From contig JALORY010000011.1 of NCBI GenBank assembly GCA_025458675.1, forward strand, positions 1-35,066: 35,066 bases of DNA. The letters run 5' to 3'. The notes under the pieces are model-generated. The model was not told where the DNA came from. It saw only the letters and a program-made list of their open reading frames with translations, and did not search any database. The position numbers and the translations under genes were made by a program. The DNA comes from Gammaproteobacteria bacterium. Its GTDB lineage: Bacteria > Pseudomonadota > Gammaproteobacteria > Chromatiales > Chromatiaceae. Positions within the stretch are counted from its first letter, which is position 1. Every line of letters starts with the position of its first letter. Below, piece by piece: positions 12,940 to 22,883 of this stretch.

Positions 12940-13961
12940 GCCGGCACCTCCACCGCGCCCAGCAGCTGTTCCACCCGCTGCGCGATGCGGTTTGGAACGT
13001 CCTCGTGCACCTCCTTCTTGGCGATGCCGATGGCGTTGCGGAAGGCGAGCGCGTCTGCGCCGCCGTGGCTCTTGACGACGATGCCGCGCAGGCCCACCAG
13101 GCTCGCGCCGTTGTAGCGACGGGGGTCGATCCTGCGCGAGAGCGCCCGCAGGACGGGAAGGGCCGCCAGGCCCGCGAGGCGCGTCAGCAGGGACCGGGTG
13201 AACTCGGCCTTCATGTGGTGGCGGATCATCTTCGCAACGCCCTCGCTACTCTTCAGGGCGACGTTGCCCACGAAGCCGTCGGTGACGATCACGTCCAGGT
13301 TGCCGAGGTAGATGTCGTCCCCCTCGGCGTAGCCGACGTAGTTGATCGCGCTGCGCGCGAGCAGCTCGTGGGCCCGCTTCACCTGATCGTTGCCCTTGAT
13401 CTCTTCCTGGCCGATGTTGAGCAGGCCGACCCGCGGCGCCGCGACGGCGTCGACCGCCGCGACGAGCTCGGCGCCCATCACGGCGAACTGGAAGAGGTGC
13501 TCCGCCGTGCAGTCGACGTTCGCGCCCAGGTCGAGCACCCAGGTGCGGCCCGCGATGGAGGGCAACGCCGTGATGATCGCGGGGCGGTCGATGTGCGGGA
13601 GGGTCTTGAGCACGAAGCGCGCGGTCGCCATCAGCGCGCCGGTATTGCCTGCGCTGACGCAGGCGTCCGCCACGCCTTCCTTGACGAGGTCGATCGCGAC
13701 CCGCATCGAGGAGTCCTTCTTGTTGCGGAGGGCCTTGGACGGCAGCTCGTCCATAGCCACTTCCTGCGTCGCGTTGCGCAGGCGCAGGCGCGACGGCAGG
13801 CTGCCGGACGGGAGGTGAGCGCGCACGGCGTCCTCCTGCCCGACGAGGACGAGCTCCACGTCGGGGTCGCGCTCGAGATAGCCGAGCGCAGCCGGGGCGA
13901 TCACGGACGGGCCGTGGTCGCCGCCCATGGCGTCCAGCGCGATGGTGACGCGACGCTGCAA
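12936..13961 (-). CDS. plsX: Phosphate acyltransferase PlsX
   Basis: [22 protein letters not shown]...[20 protein letters not shown]; start uncertain (TTG 13961 or CTG 14027), no ATG/GTG near the conserved N-terminus. Confidence 0.94.
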   Translation of the reverse strand: MQRRVTIALDAMGGDHGPSVIAPAALGYLERDPDVELVLVGQEDAVRAHLPSGSLPSRLRLRNATQEVAMDELPSKALRNKKDSSMRVAIDLVKEGVADACVSAGNTGALMATARFVLKTLPHIDRPAIITALPSIAGRTWVLDLGANVDCTAEHLFQFAVMGAELVAAVDAVAAPRVGLLNIGQEEIKGNDQVKRAHELLARSAINYVGYAEGDDIYLGNLDVIVTDGFVGNVALKSSEGVAKMIRHHMKAEFTRSLLTRLAGLAALPVLRALSRRIDPRRYNGASLVGLRGIVVKSHGGADALAFRNAIGIAKKEVHEDVPNRIAQRVEQLLGAVEVPA

Positions 13962-14023
13962 GGAGGGGGCTTCGGAAGGCGCGGCGGCACCGGGCGGGGC
14001 GACGGCGCCCGTCCGGAAGCCCG

Positions 14024-14200
14024 TCAGCCGTTCTTGTCGACGACCTTGCGGCCCCGGTAGAAGCCGTCGGGCGTGACGTGGTGGCGGCGATGCGTCTCCC
14101 CCGACGTGGGATCGACCGACAGTGCCTTTGCCTCGAGCGCGTCGTGCGAGCGGCGCATGCCGCGCTTGGAGGGGGTCTTGCGATTCTGCTGCACCGCCAT
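14024..14200 (-). CDS. rpmF: 50S ribosomal protein L32 (Cys-free form)
   Basis: Hand translation: [58 protein letters not shown]; missing from the supplied ORF track, apparently for length. Confidence 0.97.
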   Translation of the reverse strand: MAVQQNRKTPSKRGMRRSHDALEAKALSVDPTSGETHRRHHVTPDGFYRGRKVVDKNG

Positions 14201-14215
14201 GGGTGTCTCCTCGAT

Positions 14216-14737
14216 TCAGTTTTCGTGGGCGCCGCCGTTGCGACGCAGCGACGCCAGGACTGCAAAAGGACCGTCCGCGGGCGCGGCCTCCTGGCCGGGC
14301 CCCGACTCGGTCGCGGGCGCCCGGCAGGCGCCCTGCTCGTGCAGCGGCACGGCGGGCACTGCCAGCAGGAGCTCGTCCTCGACGAGATCCCGTGGACGGA
14401 TCCAGCCGTCCTCCGCGATCGCCGGCTCGTACCGCTCGGGCAGCGCCGCCACCTCTTCCAGGCTGCCGACGACGGCGAGCGCGAACGCCGAGTCGACGTC
14501 GAGGCGCAGCGGGCCCAGGCAACGCTGGCAACGCAGGGCCAGGACCGCCCGGACGCGACCGGTAACCACCGCTCGCCCGTCCTCGCGACCGAACTCCAGC
14601 CGGTACGAAGCGTCTCCGCCGGCCGCCAACGCCGGCGCGAGACGCGGCAGCGCGGCGAGCGCGACGAGCCCCTCGAGGACCTTACCGCCCTCGGCGAGAC
14701 GCCAGGGATCGACGCGGTCCGGCAGGGGCGGCGACAT
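14216..14737 (-). CDS. yceD: YceD family protein (DUF177)
   Basis: [23 protein letters not shown]...[28 protein letters not shown]; directly upstream of rpmF. Confidence 0.88.
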   Translation of the reverse strand: MSPPLPDRVDPWRLAEGGKVLEGLVALAALPRLAPALAAGGDASYRLEFGREDGRAVVTGRVRAVLALRCQRCLGPLRLDVDSAFALAVVGSLEEVAALPERYEPAIAEDGWIRPRDLVEDELLLAVPAVPLHEQGACRAPATESGPGQEAAPADGPFAVLASLRRNGGAHEN

Positions 14738-14837
14738 AAGCGGCGCATGATATGGGCGAGCGGCCCGCAGTGTCAAAGCGCGGGGCCGCGCACCGCGCGT
14801 CTGCTAGCATCGCGGCCCTTGCCCCCGGACGACGTGC

Positions 14838-15416
14838 ATGCGCCGACTCATCCTCGCCTCCGCTTCCGTTTACCGCCGCGAACTGCTCGGTCGGCTCGGC
14901 CTGCCGTTCGAGGTGGCGGCGCCCCAGATCGACGAGTCCCGCCACCCGGGCGAAACCGCCGAGGCGCTGGTCCTGCGACTGAGCGAGACCAAGGCGCGGG
15001 CGATCGCAGCCGTCGCCGGGGACGCGCTCGTGATCGGCTCCGACCAGGTGGCGGTGATCGACGGCGAGGTCCTCGGCAAGCCCGGCGACCGCGACCGGGC
15101 GATGGCGCAGCTCGCCCGCGCCTCGGGCCGGCGCGTGACCTTCCTCACCGGGCTCTCGCTGGTCGACGCGGAGTCCGGCCAGGCCCGCACCCTGTACGAA
15201 CCCTTCCACGTCCACTTCAGGCACCTTGACGCGGGGCAGATCGCCCGCTACGTCGACCGGGAGCAGCCCTTGAACTGCGCAGGCAGCTTCAAGTCGGAGG
15301 GTTACGGCATCACCCTGTTCGAGCGGCTGGAGGGCGACGACCCGACCGCACTGATCGGCCTGCCCCTGATCCGCCTCGTGCAGTTGCTGGGAAGCGAGGG
15401 GATTCCGCTGCCCTGA
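14838..15416 (+). CDS. maf: Maf family nucleotide pyrophosphatase
   Basis: LILASASVYRRELLGRLGLPFEVAAPQIDESRHPGE...LVIGSDQVAVIDG...GKPGD. Confidence 0.94.
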   Translation: MRRLILASASVYRRELLGRLGLPFEVAAPQIDESRHPGETAEALVLRLSETKARAIAAVAGDALVIGSDQVAVIDGEVLGKPGDRDRAMAQLARASGRRVTFLTGLSLVDAESGQARTLYEPFHVHFRHLDAGQIARYVDREQPLNCAGSFKSEGYGITLFERLEGDDPTALIGLPLIRLVQLLGSEGIPLP

Positions 15417-15473
15417 CGGCGACGTCCGGTCGACCGCCAGCCGCGGCCGCCACGCAGGCCCCTCCCCGCCCGC

Positions 15474-17021
15474 TCAGCGCTCGCCGACCGACGCGTCCAG
15501 CGCCTCGGAGAGCGACGGCAGCACCTGCGCCACGAACTCCTGCATCAGTGCATCCGGCGGCCGATGCCGCGCGTCGACGGGTGCGGCGACGGTGACGATC
15601 GCGCCGTCGGTGCGGCCCAGGCCGAGACGGTAGAGCGACTGGTAGAGCTTCGCGAGGTAGGCGTTGGCGGTGTACTGGCTGCCGATGCGGTACCAGCGCC
15701 ACACGGCGAGCGACTGCGGCCCGTCGACGCGGTACGTCTCAACGGCGATCTCGCCCGCCGGCGTCGCCACGCGATGCGTGCCCCGCCCGACGATCCGCCA
15801 CGGCGAGTCCTTGGCGACGATCCGGTTCTTCGAGCTGATCGCCTCGGCGTCCTGGTGCTGGTCGACGTAGTGCGACACGTCGAGCGTGACGCTGGTGTCG
15901 CCGCGACGGAAGGCGACGCCGAGCCCGAGTTCCGCCGGCAGCGACACCGGCTGCCAGGTCCAGGGGCGCCGCGCGCTCTGTGTCCAGTCGCCGACGACGA
16001 GCGGCAGCGTGGTCGGCGCCACCACGGGCGAGGCGTGACTCTCGATCTTCACCGCCGCCGCCCGGACACCGGCGCTCGCCAGGACGACGAGCAGCGCGGC
16101 CGCCGCGATGCGGCTCCGCCGGAAGGCCACTGCACTCTCGCTCCCCGCAGGCGTGGGCGTCGGATCCGGGTCGCGCCATCGCGCCCCGACGCTGAACAGG
16201 ACGAGCATCACGAAGCCGAAGAAGACCCACCCGTAGATCAGGTGGTCGACGCCGGTGGCGAGGCGCATGTCGCTCAGGTGACCGATCATGACGATCATGT
16301 AGGCGCGCAGACCGTTCGCCAGGATCGGCACCAGCGCGGATGCCACGATGAACAGCAGGCGCTTGCGCAGGCTCTGGTAGGCGAGATAGGCGTACAGGAC
16401 GCCGAGCGTCACCGACGCGATCAGGTAGCGCACGCCGCTGCACGCCTCGACGACCGACCAGTTGCCGGAAGGAATCGAAAAGTAGAGGCCCTCGCGGTAG
16501 ACCGGTATGCCGGAAAGGCGCAGCAGCGCCACCGTGAAGTCCGCCGTGAAGTCCATGAGCGGCGGGACCAGGGCTTCGCCCATGGGCACCGCGAAGAAGA
16601 GAAATCCGAGGGGAAACACCAGCTGGCGCAGCGCGGCGTCGCCGAGGGCGCTCCAGACGGCCGCGATGATCATCGCCACCAGCCCGAACTGGGCGACGAC
16701 CAGGACGCCTGCGACCTCGCCGGCCAGCCAGAGGATCGCGGCGAGCACGAAGCCGGCGAGACCGAGCCACGAGGCGCGAGGCGTCAGCAGGGCCAGCTCG
16801 GTGCGGCGGTGCCAGGCGAGCCAGAGGGAGATCGGCAGAATGAGGAAACCGTGCGCAAAGGTCTCGTTGCGCACCCAGGTGTCGACCATCGACCTGGCGG
16901 TCGGCCAGAAGAGCGCAAGGAGCAGCGCGACGAGCAGGCTGGTGATCGCCGCCGCGAGCGGCCAGCCGCGCGCATGCCCCTGCCCCGCGCCCTCGTGTGT
17001 CAGTGCCTCTGTGCCACTCAT
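15474..17021 (-). CDS. xrtA: Exosortase A (XrtA/EpsH) with C-terminal EpsI domain
   Basis: Multi-TM N-terminal half; exosortase motifs VVEACSGVRYL (Cys) and ANGLRAYMIVMIGHLSDMRLATGVDHLIYGWVFFG (Arg/His); EpsI-like C-terminal half. Confidence 0.93.
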   Translation of the reverse strand: MSGTEALTHEGAGQGHARGWPLAAAITSLLVALLLALFWPTARSMVDTWVRNETFAHGFLILPISLWLAWHRRTELALLTPRASWLGLAGFVLAAILWLAGEVAGVLVVAQFGLVAMIIAAVWSALGDAALRQLVFPLGFLFFAVPMGEALVPPLMDFTADFTVALLRLSGIPVYREGLYFSIPSGNWSVVEACSGVRYLIASVTLGVLYAYLAYQSLRKRLLFIVASALVPILANGLRAYMIVMIGHLSDMRLATGVDHLIYGWVFFGFVMLVLFSVGARWRDPDPTPTPAGSESAVAFRRSRIAAAALLVVLASAGVRAAAVKIESHASPVVAPTTLPLVVGDWTQSARRPWTWQPVSLPAELGLGVAFRRGDTSVTLDVSHYVDQHQDAEAISSKNRIVAKDSPWRIVGRGTHRVATPAGEIAVETYRVDGPQSLAVWRWYRIGSQYTANAYLAKLYQSLYRLGLGRTDGAIVTVAAPVDARHRPPDALMQEFVAQVLPSLSEALDASVGER

Positions 17022-17118
17022 GCGTCTTCCCCAGGGTCCGGTCGCCCGCCGCGTGATCTTATCGGCCGCCCCGTGACAAAGCTTTCGGCCCAGTCGCTGC
17101 CGGCGGATCGGTGGACGG

Positions 17119-18162
17119 CTAGCCGAGATAGGGCGAGAGGCGTGCGCCCAGGAGGTTGGCGAGGGGCAGCGGCAGGCGCTTCCATCCGGCGATGAACAGC
17201 TGGTAGCGGGGGTTCATCGGGTTCACGTCCGGCATCTGCCGGTCCTTGACGAGGAAGTACTCGTAGTGGAGCGGCTCGGGCTCGAAGCCCCAGTTCTTCT
17301 TGAAGCTGAAGGAGCCGGTCCCTTCCTTGCTGCGACCGAAGTCGAAGAGACGCGCCCCCCGCTCCACGCTGCGCTGCATCAGAGCCCAGTACATGAAGTC
17401 GTTGCCCTTCAGCTCCCGCGCGGCCAAGCGGCTGCCACCGTAATAAGGCAGCACCTCGTCGCGGAAGTAGAAGGACAGCACCGCAGCGACGTCCTGGCCG
17501 TCGTGCGTCACCACGAGACCCTCGCAGTCGCTGCCGAACGCCTCCTTGAGCAACCGGAAATAGCGGCGGGGGAATACGGGGGTACCCAGGTTGCGCACAC
17601 TCTCCGAATAGACCGCGAAAACGCGGTCCGGTTCGCTCGTCGGCACTGCCGCGAGACCGGCGTCGATGCCCTTGCGGACCATCGCCCGCTGTTTGCGCGG
17701 GATTGCCTTCAGGTTGGCGTCGTGGTCGGCCGCAATCGCCTTTCGGAACGTCACGTAGAGCCGCTTGGTCGGCCAGTCCGGATGCCGGGCGGCGCGGTTG
17801 CGCAGCTCCAGGGAGCCGACGCGCAGGGCGGAGGCGAGCTCGCACGCCCGAGCCTCGAGCTGCGCAGCCGCCGCGGGGTCCTCTGCCGCGACGCCGCCGT
17901 AGACCGCGAAAGGCAGCGACGCCAGGGTGTCGCCGAACAGGCGGCTGCGGACCCGCGCGAGCGGTAGCACTCCGCGGATCGCGCCGCCGGGGTCCTCCGC
18001 ATAGAGGTACGTCGTCGGGTGGCCGAACGCGCGCTCGATCACCTCGCGCCACTCCGCCCGGTGGAAGAACGTCGCCGCCGGGCAGCTCGCCACGAAGGCG
18101 TTCCAGCGCGGCACGTCGGCCGCGTCCAGCTCGCGCACGCGGACGTCGCCGGGCGCGCTCAC
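17119..18162 (-). CDS. FemAB-family protein associated with the XrtA/PEP-CTERM system (GNAT fold)
   Basis: WNAFVASCPAATFFHRAEWREVIERAFGHPTTYLYAED...FGRSKEGTGSFSFKKNWGFEPEPLHYEY; GTG start overlaps deacetylase stop. Confidence 0.88.
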   Translation of the reverse strand: MSAPGDVRVRELDAADVPRWNAFVASCPAATFFHRAEWREVIERAFGHPTTYLYAEDPGGAIRGVLPLARVRSRLFGDTLASLPFAVYGGVAAEDPAAAAQLEARACELASALRVGSLELRNRAARHPDWPTKRLYVTFRKAIAADHDANLKAIPRKQRAMVRKGIDAGLAAVPTSEPDRVFAVYSESVRNLGTPVFPRRYFRLLKEAFGSDCEGLVVTHDGQDVAAVLSFYFRDEVLPYYGGSRLAARELKGNDFMYWALMQRSVERGARLFDFGRSKEGTGSFSFKKNWGFEPEPLHYEYFLVKDRQMPDVNPMNPRYQLFIAGWKRLPLPLANLLGARLSPYLG

Positions 18163-18995
18163 GACGGCCTTTCGCCCGCGGCCCGCAGCTGGAACGCTTC
18201 GTCGACCGGCCCCCAGCGGAAGTCCTGCAGCAGCTGGCCGAGGCGGCCCTCGGTCCGGTGCAGGTTGTGGTAGTGCCGGAACCGGCTGCGCGCCGACAGG
18301 CCTTCCGGTCGCGGCTGCTGGGTGTCGATCTCCCACGGGTGGAAGTAGAAGACGGCGGGCTCGCGGTCCTGCGCGTTGACGCGGCGAATCGCCCAGCGCG
18401 TGAATCCGTAGGGGAAGAACCGGAACCAGCCGCCACCAGCGCAGGGCACCCGACGGCGCCCGAGGTGGACCGTCGTCAGGGGAATCTCGACGAAGTCGTC
18501 GTCGCCGGGGTGGAAGGCGAAGCGCGGGGCCTCCGGCATGCCGTAAAGGTCGTGACGAATGGGGAAGACGCTCGAGCTGTATCGATGTCCCGCCTCGCGC
18601 AGGACGTCGAGTGCCCAGAGGTTGCGCCGCCCGATCGAGTAGCTCGCGGCCCGGTAGCCGTGCACCGCCCTGCCCGCGATGTCCTCGAGCGTCTTCTTGG
18701 TGCGGTCGACGTCCTGGCGGAAGTCCTCCGGCCCCTGGTTGACCACGCGCACGTGAGACCAGCCGTGGCTCGCGAGCTCGTGCCCTTCCGCCACGATGCG
18801 CCGGACCAGCGCCGGGTGGCGCTCGGCGACCCAGCCGAGCGTGAAGAACGTCGCCTTCACCCCGTGGCCGTCGAACAGCGCCAGCACGCGCTCGGTATTG
18901 CGCTCGACGTGCCGCGGCCACTTCTCCCAGTCGTCGCGATGGATGGCGCGCTCGAACGCCGAGACCTGGAAGTAGTCCTCCACGTCCACCGACAT
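18159..18995 (-). CDS. Polysaccharide deacetylase of the XrtA/PEP-CTERM locus
   Basis: MSVDVEDYFQVSAFE...KATFFTLGWVAERHPALVRRIVAEGHELASHGWSH...FYFHPWEID; start uncertain. Confidence 0.9.
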   Translation of the reverse strand: MSVDVEDYFQVSAFERAIHRDDWEKWPRHVERNTERVLALFDGHGVKATFFTLGWVAERHPALVRRIVAEGHELASHGWSHVRVVNQGPEDFRQDVDRTKKTLEDIAGRAVHGYRAASYSIGRRNLWALDVLREAGHRYSSSVFPIRHDLYGMPEAPRFAFHPGDDDFVEIPLTTVHLGRRRVPCAGGGWFRFFPYGFTRWAIRRVNAQDREPAVFYFHPWEIDTQQPRPEGLSARSRFRHYHNLHRTEGRLGQLLQDFRWGPVDEAFQLRAAGERPS

Positions 18996-19054
18996 GGCGT
19001 TGACGAGCCCGCCGCCGGCAGCGCGTGCAAAGGGGCGGAAGCCGTCGCCGCCGG

Positions 19055-20215
19055 TCAAGCGTCGCTCCGCGCGCGGCGGCGCCGGCCCGTCCAGTCGGCG
19101 AGCACGTTCGCGATGCGCTCGGCCGCGTGGCCGTCCCACAGCTCCGGCACCCGGCCGCGCTTGCCGCCGGTCGCGAGGATGTCCGCCGTCGCGTCCAGCA
19201 CCCGAGCGGGATCGGTGCCGACGACCGTGTTCGTCCCGCACTCGACGGTGATGGGGCGCTCCGTGTTCTCCCGCAGCGTCAGGCACGGCACGCCGAGCGC
19301 CGTGGTCTCCTCCTGAAGGCCCCCGGAATCGGTGAGCACCAGCCGTGCACTGGCCATCAGGCCGAGCAACTGCAGGTAGCCGAGCGGTTCCGTGAGCGCG
19401 ATGCGCGGCGTGTCCACGAGGGACCGCAGCCCGAACCCGTCGATGCGCGCGCGGGTGCGCGGGTGCAGGGGGAACACGAGGGGAACCTGCTCGGCGATCT
19501 CGCGCAGCGCGCCCAGCAAAGGGCGCAGGGTCGCCGCAGAGTCGACGTTGGACGGCCGGTGCATCGTCACGACCCCGTAACCCGTCGGCGAGTCGAGGAA
19601 CACGGCCGCCTGCGGCAGCCCGCCGAGGACCCGGGCCGGGCTGTCGGCGCGCTCGCGGTTGTAGAACAGGGTGTCGATCATGACGTTGCCGACGAAGTGG
19701 ATCCGGGCGGGATCTACCCCCTCGCGGCGCAGGTTCCGCTCGCCGTCCGGCTCGCTGGTGAAGAGCAGGTCGGCGATCTGGTCCGTCAGGACGCGGTTGA
19801 TCTCCTCGGGCATCGATCGGTCGAAACTGCGCAGCCCCGCCTCGACGTGCACGACCGGTACCTCCCGCTTGGCGGCGACGAGCGAGCACGCGATCGTCGA
19901 GTTGACGTCTCCGACCACCAGCACGACGTCGGGCGCGAGCCGTTCGAGCTCGGGCTCGAAGCGCCGCATGATCTCCGCAGTCTGCACGGCGTGGGAGCCT
20001 GACCCCACCCCGAGGTCGACATCGGGCTCGGGGATGCCGAGCTGGTCGAAGAATGCGTCCTTCATCGCCTGGTCGTAGTGCTGGCCGGTGTGGACCAGCA
20101 GCGGCACGAGGCCGCGCCGCGCGGCGAGCGCGCGGATGATCGGCGCGATCTTCATGAAGTTCGGGCGGGCGCCGACGACGCAGAGGACGCGGGCGTCGGG
20201 CTCAGGCCGGGTCAT
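19055..20215 (-). CDS. wecB: UDP-N-acetylglucosamine 2-epimerase (non-hydrolysing)
   Basis: VLCVVGARPNFMKIAPIIRAL...HTGQHYD..M...VHVEAGLRSFDRSMPEEINRVLTDQIAD...LTDSGGLQEE. Confidence 0.94.
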   Translation of the reverse strand: MTRPEPDARVLCVVGARPNFMKIAPIIRALAARRGLVPLLVHTGQHYDQAMKDAFFDQLGIPEPDVDLGVGSGSHAVQTAEIMRRFEPELERLAPDVVLVVGDVNSTIACSLVAAKREVPVVHVEAGLRSFDRSMPEEINRVLTDQIADLLFTSEPDGERNLRREGVDPARIHFVGNVMIDTLFYNRERADSPARVLGGLPQAAVFLDSPTGYGVVTMHRPSNVDSAATLRPLLGALREIAEQVPLVFPLHPRTRARIDGFGLRSLVDTPRIALTEPLGYLQLLGLMASARLVLTDSGGLQEETTALGVPCLTLRENTERPITVECGTNTVVGTDPARVLDATADILATGGKRGRVPELWDGHAAERIANVLADWTGRRRRARSDA

Positions 20216-21215
20216 CGTCGCCCAGTCCCAGCTGCATGAGCAGCGCCTGACGCAGCAGGCGACTGTCGCGCTGGACCTGCCGCCGGAGGCGCGCCACTTC
20301 GCTCTCGAGCTGCGCAAGGCGCTCCCGCACGTCGCCGCCGACCGGGTCCTGTCCGCCGGACAGCGGTGCCGCGGCCCGGGCCGCGCCACGCGCGCCGCTC
20401 CTGCCGACCTCGTTGGCGATCTCGTCGCTCACCAGCCCGATCTCTTCGTCGTCCATCCGATGCTTCTCTTCCAGCGATCCGAAGAGCAGCACGCGGTCGC
20501 ACAACGTGTTGATCCGCCGCGGCACGCCGCCGGTGGCCGCGAAGACGCGATCGAAGGCCGCGGGCGTGAACTCGGGATCGCCCGCCCAGCCGACGCGCTC
20601 CAGGCGGTGCTTTATGTAGAGCTCGGTCTCCTCGCGGTCCAGTGGGCGGAGCTCGAAACCGGCGATGATGCGCTGGCGGAACTGCTCCATGCCCTCGCCC
20701 TGTAGGGTGTGGTTCAGTTCGATCTGGCCGAGCAGAAAGCTCTGCAGGAGCGCGCGGCCGTCCTCCTGGAAATTGGAGAGCATCCGGAGCTCCTCGACCG
20801 ATCGCTTCGGCAGATTCTGCGCCTCGTCGACGACGAGCAGGATGCGCTTTCCCTCAGCGCGCCGCGTCCGCAGGAAGACCTCGAGGTTGCGCAGCAGGGT
20901 GGCCTTCGAGACGTCGTCGTGCGGCAGGCCGAAGGCCGCGCTGACGAGGCGCAGCAGGTCCTCGGCCTCGATCTGCGTCGTGACGAGCTGCGCCGCGACC
21001 ACCTCGTCGCGGTCGAGCTCGCTGAACAGGTTGCGGACGAGCATCGTCTTTCCGGTGCCGATGTCGCCCGTGATGACGATGAACCCCTCGCCCTGCTTGA
21101 GCCCGTAGCGCAGATACGCCATCGCGCGCTTGTGGCTCTTGCTGTTGAAGAAGAACCGCGCGTCGGGAATGAGCTGGAACGGCTTGCCCGCGAGCTTGTA
21201 GTAGCCTTCGTACAT
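20202..21215 (-). CDS. ExeA-like AAA ATPase of the XrtA/PEP-CTERM locus
   Basis: MYEGYYKLAGKPFQLIPDARFFFNSKSHKRAMAYLRYGLKQGEGFIVITGDIGTGKTMLVRNL; Walker B LLVVDEAQNL; C-terminal predicted coiled coil. Confidence 0.9.
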   Translation of the reverse strand: MYEGYYKLAGKPFQLIPDARFFFNSKSHKRAMAYLRYGLKQGEGFIVITGDIGTGKTMLVRNLFSELDRDEVVAAQLVTTQIEAEDLLRLVSAAFGLPHDDVSKATLLRNLEVFLRTRRAEGKRILLVVDEAQNLPKRSVEELRMLSNFQEDGRALLQSFLLGQIELNHTLQGEGMEQFRQRIIAGFELRPLDREETELYIKHRLERVGWAGDPEFTPAAFDRVFAATGGVPRRINTLCDRVLLFGSLEEKHRMDDEEIGLVSDEIANEVGRSGARGAARAAAPLSGGQDPVGGDVRERLAQLESEVARLRRQVQRDSRLLRQALLMQLGLGDDDPA

Positions 21216-21227
21216 CGAGCGCGGAGC

Positions 21228-22883
21228 TCAGAAGGTGTGATTGAAGATCAGGCTGACGCGATTCTCGTCGCCCGAGTAACCGTCGGCAGTCACATACAGG
21301 TTGTGCCGATAGTCGTACGCGGCGCTGACCGACGTCTGCTCCCCGAGCCGCTTGGTGAGGAGAAGCCCCGCCTGCCAGCGATCGACGTTGTCCGCGCTGC
21401 CACCGACGGGCGTCAGCCCGGTGACGCCGCTGTCGTAGTTGGTCCAGGCCGCGCGCGCGGTCGCGATGAGCGTCGGCGAAAGATCGCGCGCCACGCGCGC
21501 GCCGACGCCCCAGTCGCTCTGATCGTTGTTGGAGACCTCGTAGCTGCGCTGGTTCCAGCTGATGTCGAAACCGGCGCGCGTCCGCTCGCCACTCCAGTTC
21601 ATGCCCGTCAGGAAGCTGCTGAGAACGTACGCCTGATTCGTCAGCGTCGGCGTCACCTGCGTGACCTTCAGCGGCACCCCGGTGACGGGGTCGAGGACCG
21701 GCAGGCCGGTCGTGTCGCTCGCGATGAAGGTCTGGGACTGCAGGAACTCCTGCTGCACCGTGGTCAGCTGCGTGGTGTAGGCCGCGAACCAGTTGGTCCG
21801 CTTGTGCGAGTAGCGGAAGTTCAGGTAGGCGTTGTTGCCGTAGTACTGGCCGCCGTAGCCCAGGCTGAGCAAGGTCCGCGGATTCGGCGTCCAGGTGCCG
21901 CCGAGCGACCAGAGCACCCCGCTGGTCTCGCTGCCCTGACGGGTCGCGTAGTCGCCGCTCGAGTAGCCGAGCGACGCGTCGGCCCGCCAGTTCGGCGAGA
22001 TCACATAGGACGTGCGGCCGACGACCTGCTCGTAGGTCGTCGAGTCGCCGAAAGACGAGGTGTCGTCGTCGTAGTCGTAGCGCGTGCCGCGATAGATGAG
22101 GGACCAGGGCATCCGCTGGAAATCCGCACCGCTGCGCAGGCCGGCTTCGAGCAGCAGGTTGGTCGCGTTGTTGCTGGACGCGTCGCTGTACACGGTCGCG
22201 CCGACGCCGACGCGCGTGAAAAGGTCGGCGGTGCGGCCGAGGTGGTGGATCGTGTGCGGCGACAGCTGCCAGGTCGACACCTGGGTGATGTTCCCGGAGT
22301 CGTAGAGGTAACTGTCGTAGCCGAGACCGGCTCCCGAGCCGGCCGCGTTGAGGTTCGCCATCGACGCCTTCGCGTAGCCGTCGACGAAGACCGTGTCGGA
22401 CATGACCTCGGCGGTGGCGCCCAGGTCGAGGAAATTCGCGACGCTCGCCTGGGTGTCGCCGATCGTTCCGGTGTAGAGCGCCGGGCCGTAGTAGCCCCTG
22501 GCCTTGAGCCGCGCCCCGTCACCCTTCACGGTGACCCAGGGCAGCACCTGCAGGAAGATCTCTTCCTGCCCCCGCTTGGTCGGGTCGGTGAGATTGGCGT
22601 TGTCGGTGTAGGTCGCCGACAGGGCGGTCCCGAATCGCCAGGTCCAGCCGCCGGGTGCCTCCTCGCCGCCGTCCGGCCCGGGCCCGACGACGCCGGCGCC
22701 CATCAGGCGGTTGAACCCGCCGCCCACGCCGCCGCCGCTCCCATAGCCCGGGCCAACGGCGCCGACGATCGCGGGCGCGGCCAGCGCCGCCAGCGCAACC
22801 GCGACGGCGGTGCCGACGGTGCGCCGCGCCGCCGGGCGGCTATGCCTCCGCTGCGTCCTTCTCGTGCCCGTAGCCGCTGCCAT
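21228..22883 (-). CDS. PEP-CTERM-associated outer-membrane beta-barrel protein (TIGR03016-like)
   Basis: Signal-peptide-like N-terminus, Gly-rich linker, repeated aromatic beta-strands, terminal Phe (SLIFNHTF); position between ATPase and kinase. ORF extends to 22928. Confidence 0.8.
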   Translation of the reverse strand: MAAATGTRRTQRRHSRPAARRTVGTAVAVALAALAAPAIVGAVGPGYGSGGGVGGGFNRLMGAGVVGPGPDGGEEAPGGWTWRFGTALSATYTDNANLTDPTKRGQEEIFLQVLPWVTVKGDGARLKARGYYGPALYTGTIGDTQASVANFLDLGATAEVMSDTVFVDGYAKASMANLNAAGSGAGLGYDSYLYDSGNITQVSTWQLSPHTIHHLGRTADLFTRVGVGATVYSDASSNNATNLLLEAGLRSGADFQRMPWSLIYRGTRYDYDDDTSSFGDSTTYEQVVGRTSYVISPNWRADASLGYSSGDYATRQGSETSGVLWSLGGTWTPNPRTLLSLGYGGQYYGNNAYLNFRYSHKRTNWFAAYTTQLTTVQQEFLQSQTFIASDTTGLPVLDPVTGVPLKVTQVTPTLTNQAYVLSSFLTGMNWSGERTRAGFDISWNQRSYEVSNNDQSDWGVGARVARDLSPTLIATARAAWTNYDSGVTGLTPVGGSADNVDRWQAGLLLTKRLGEQTSVSAAYDYRHNLYVTADGYSGDENRVSLIFNHTF

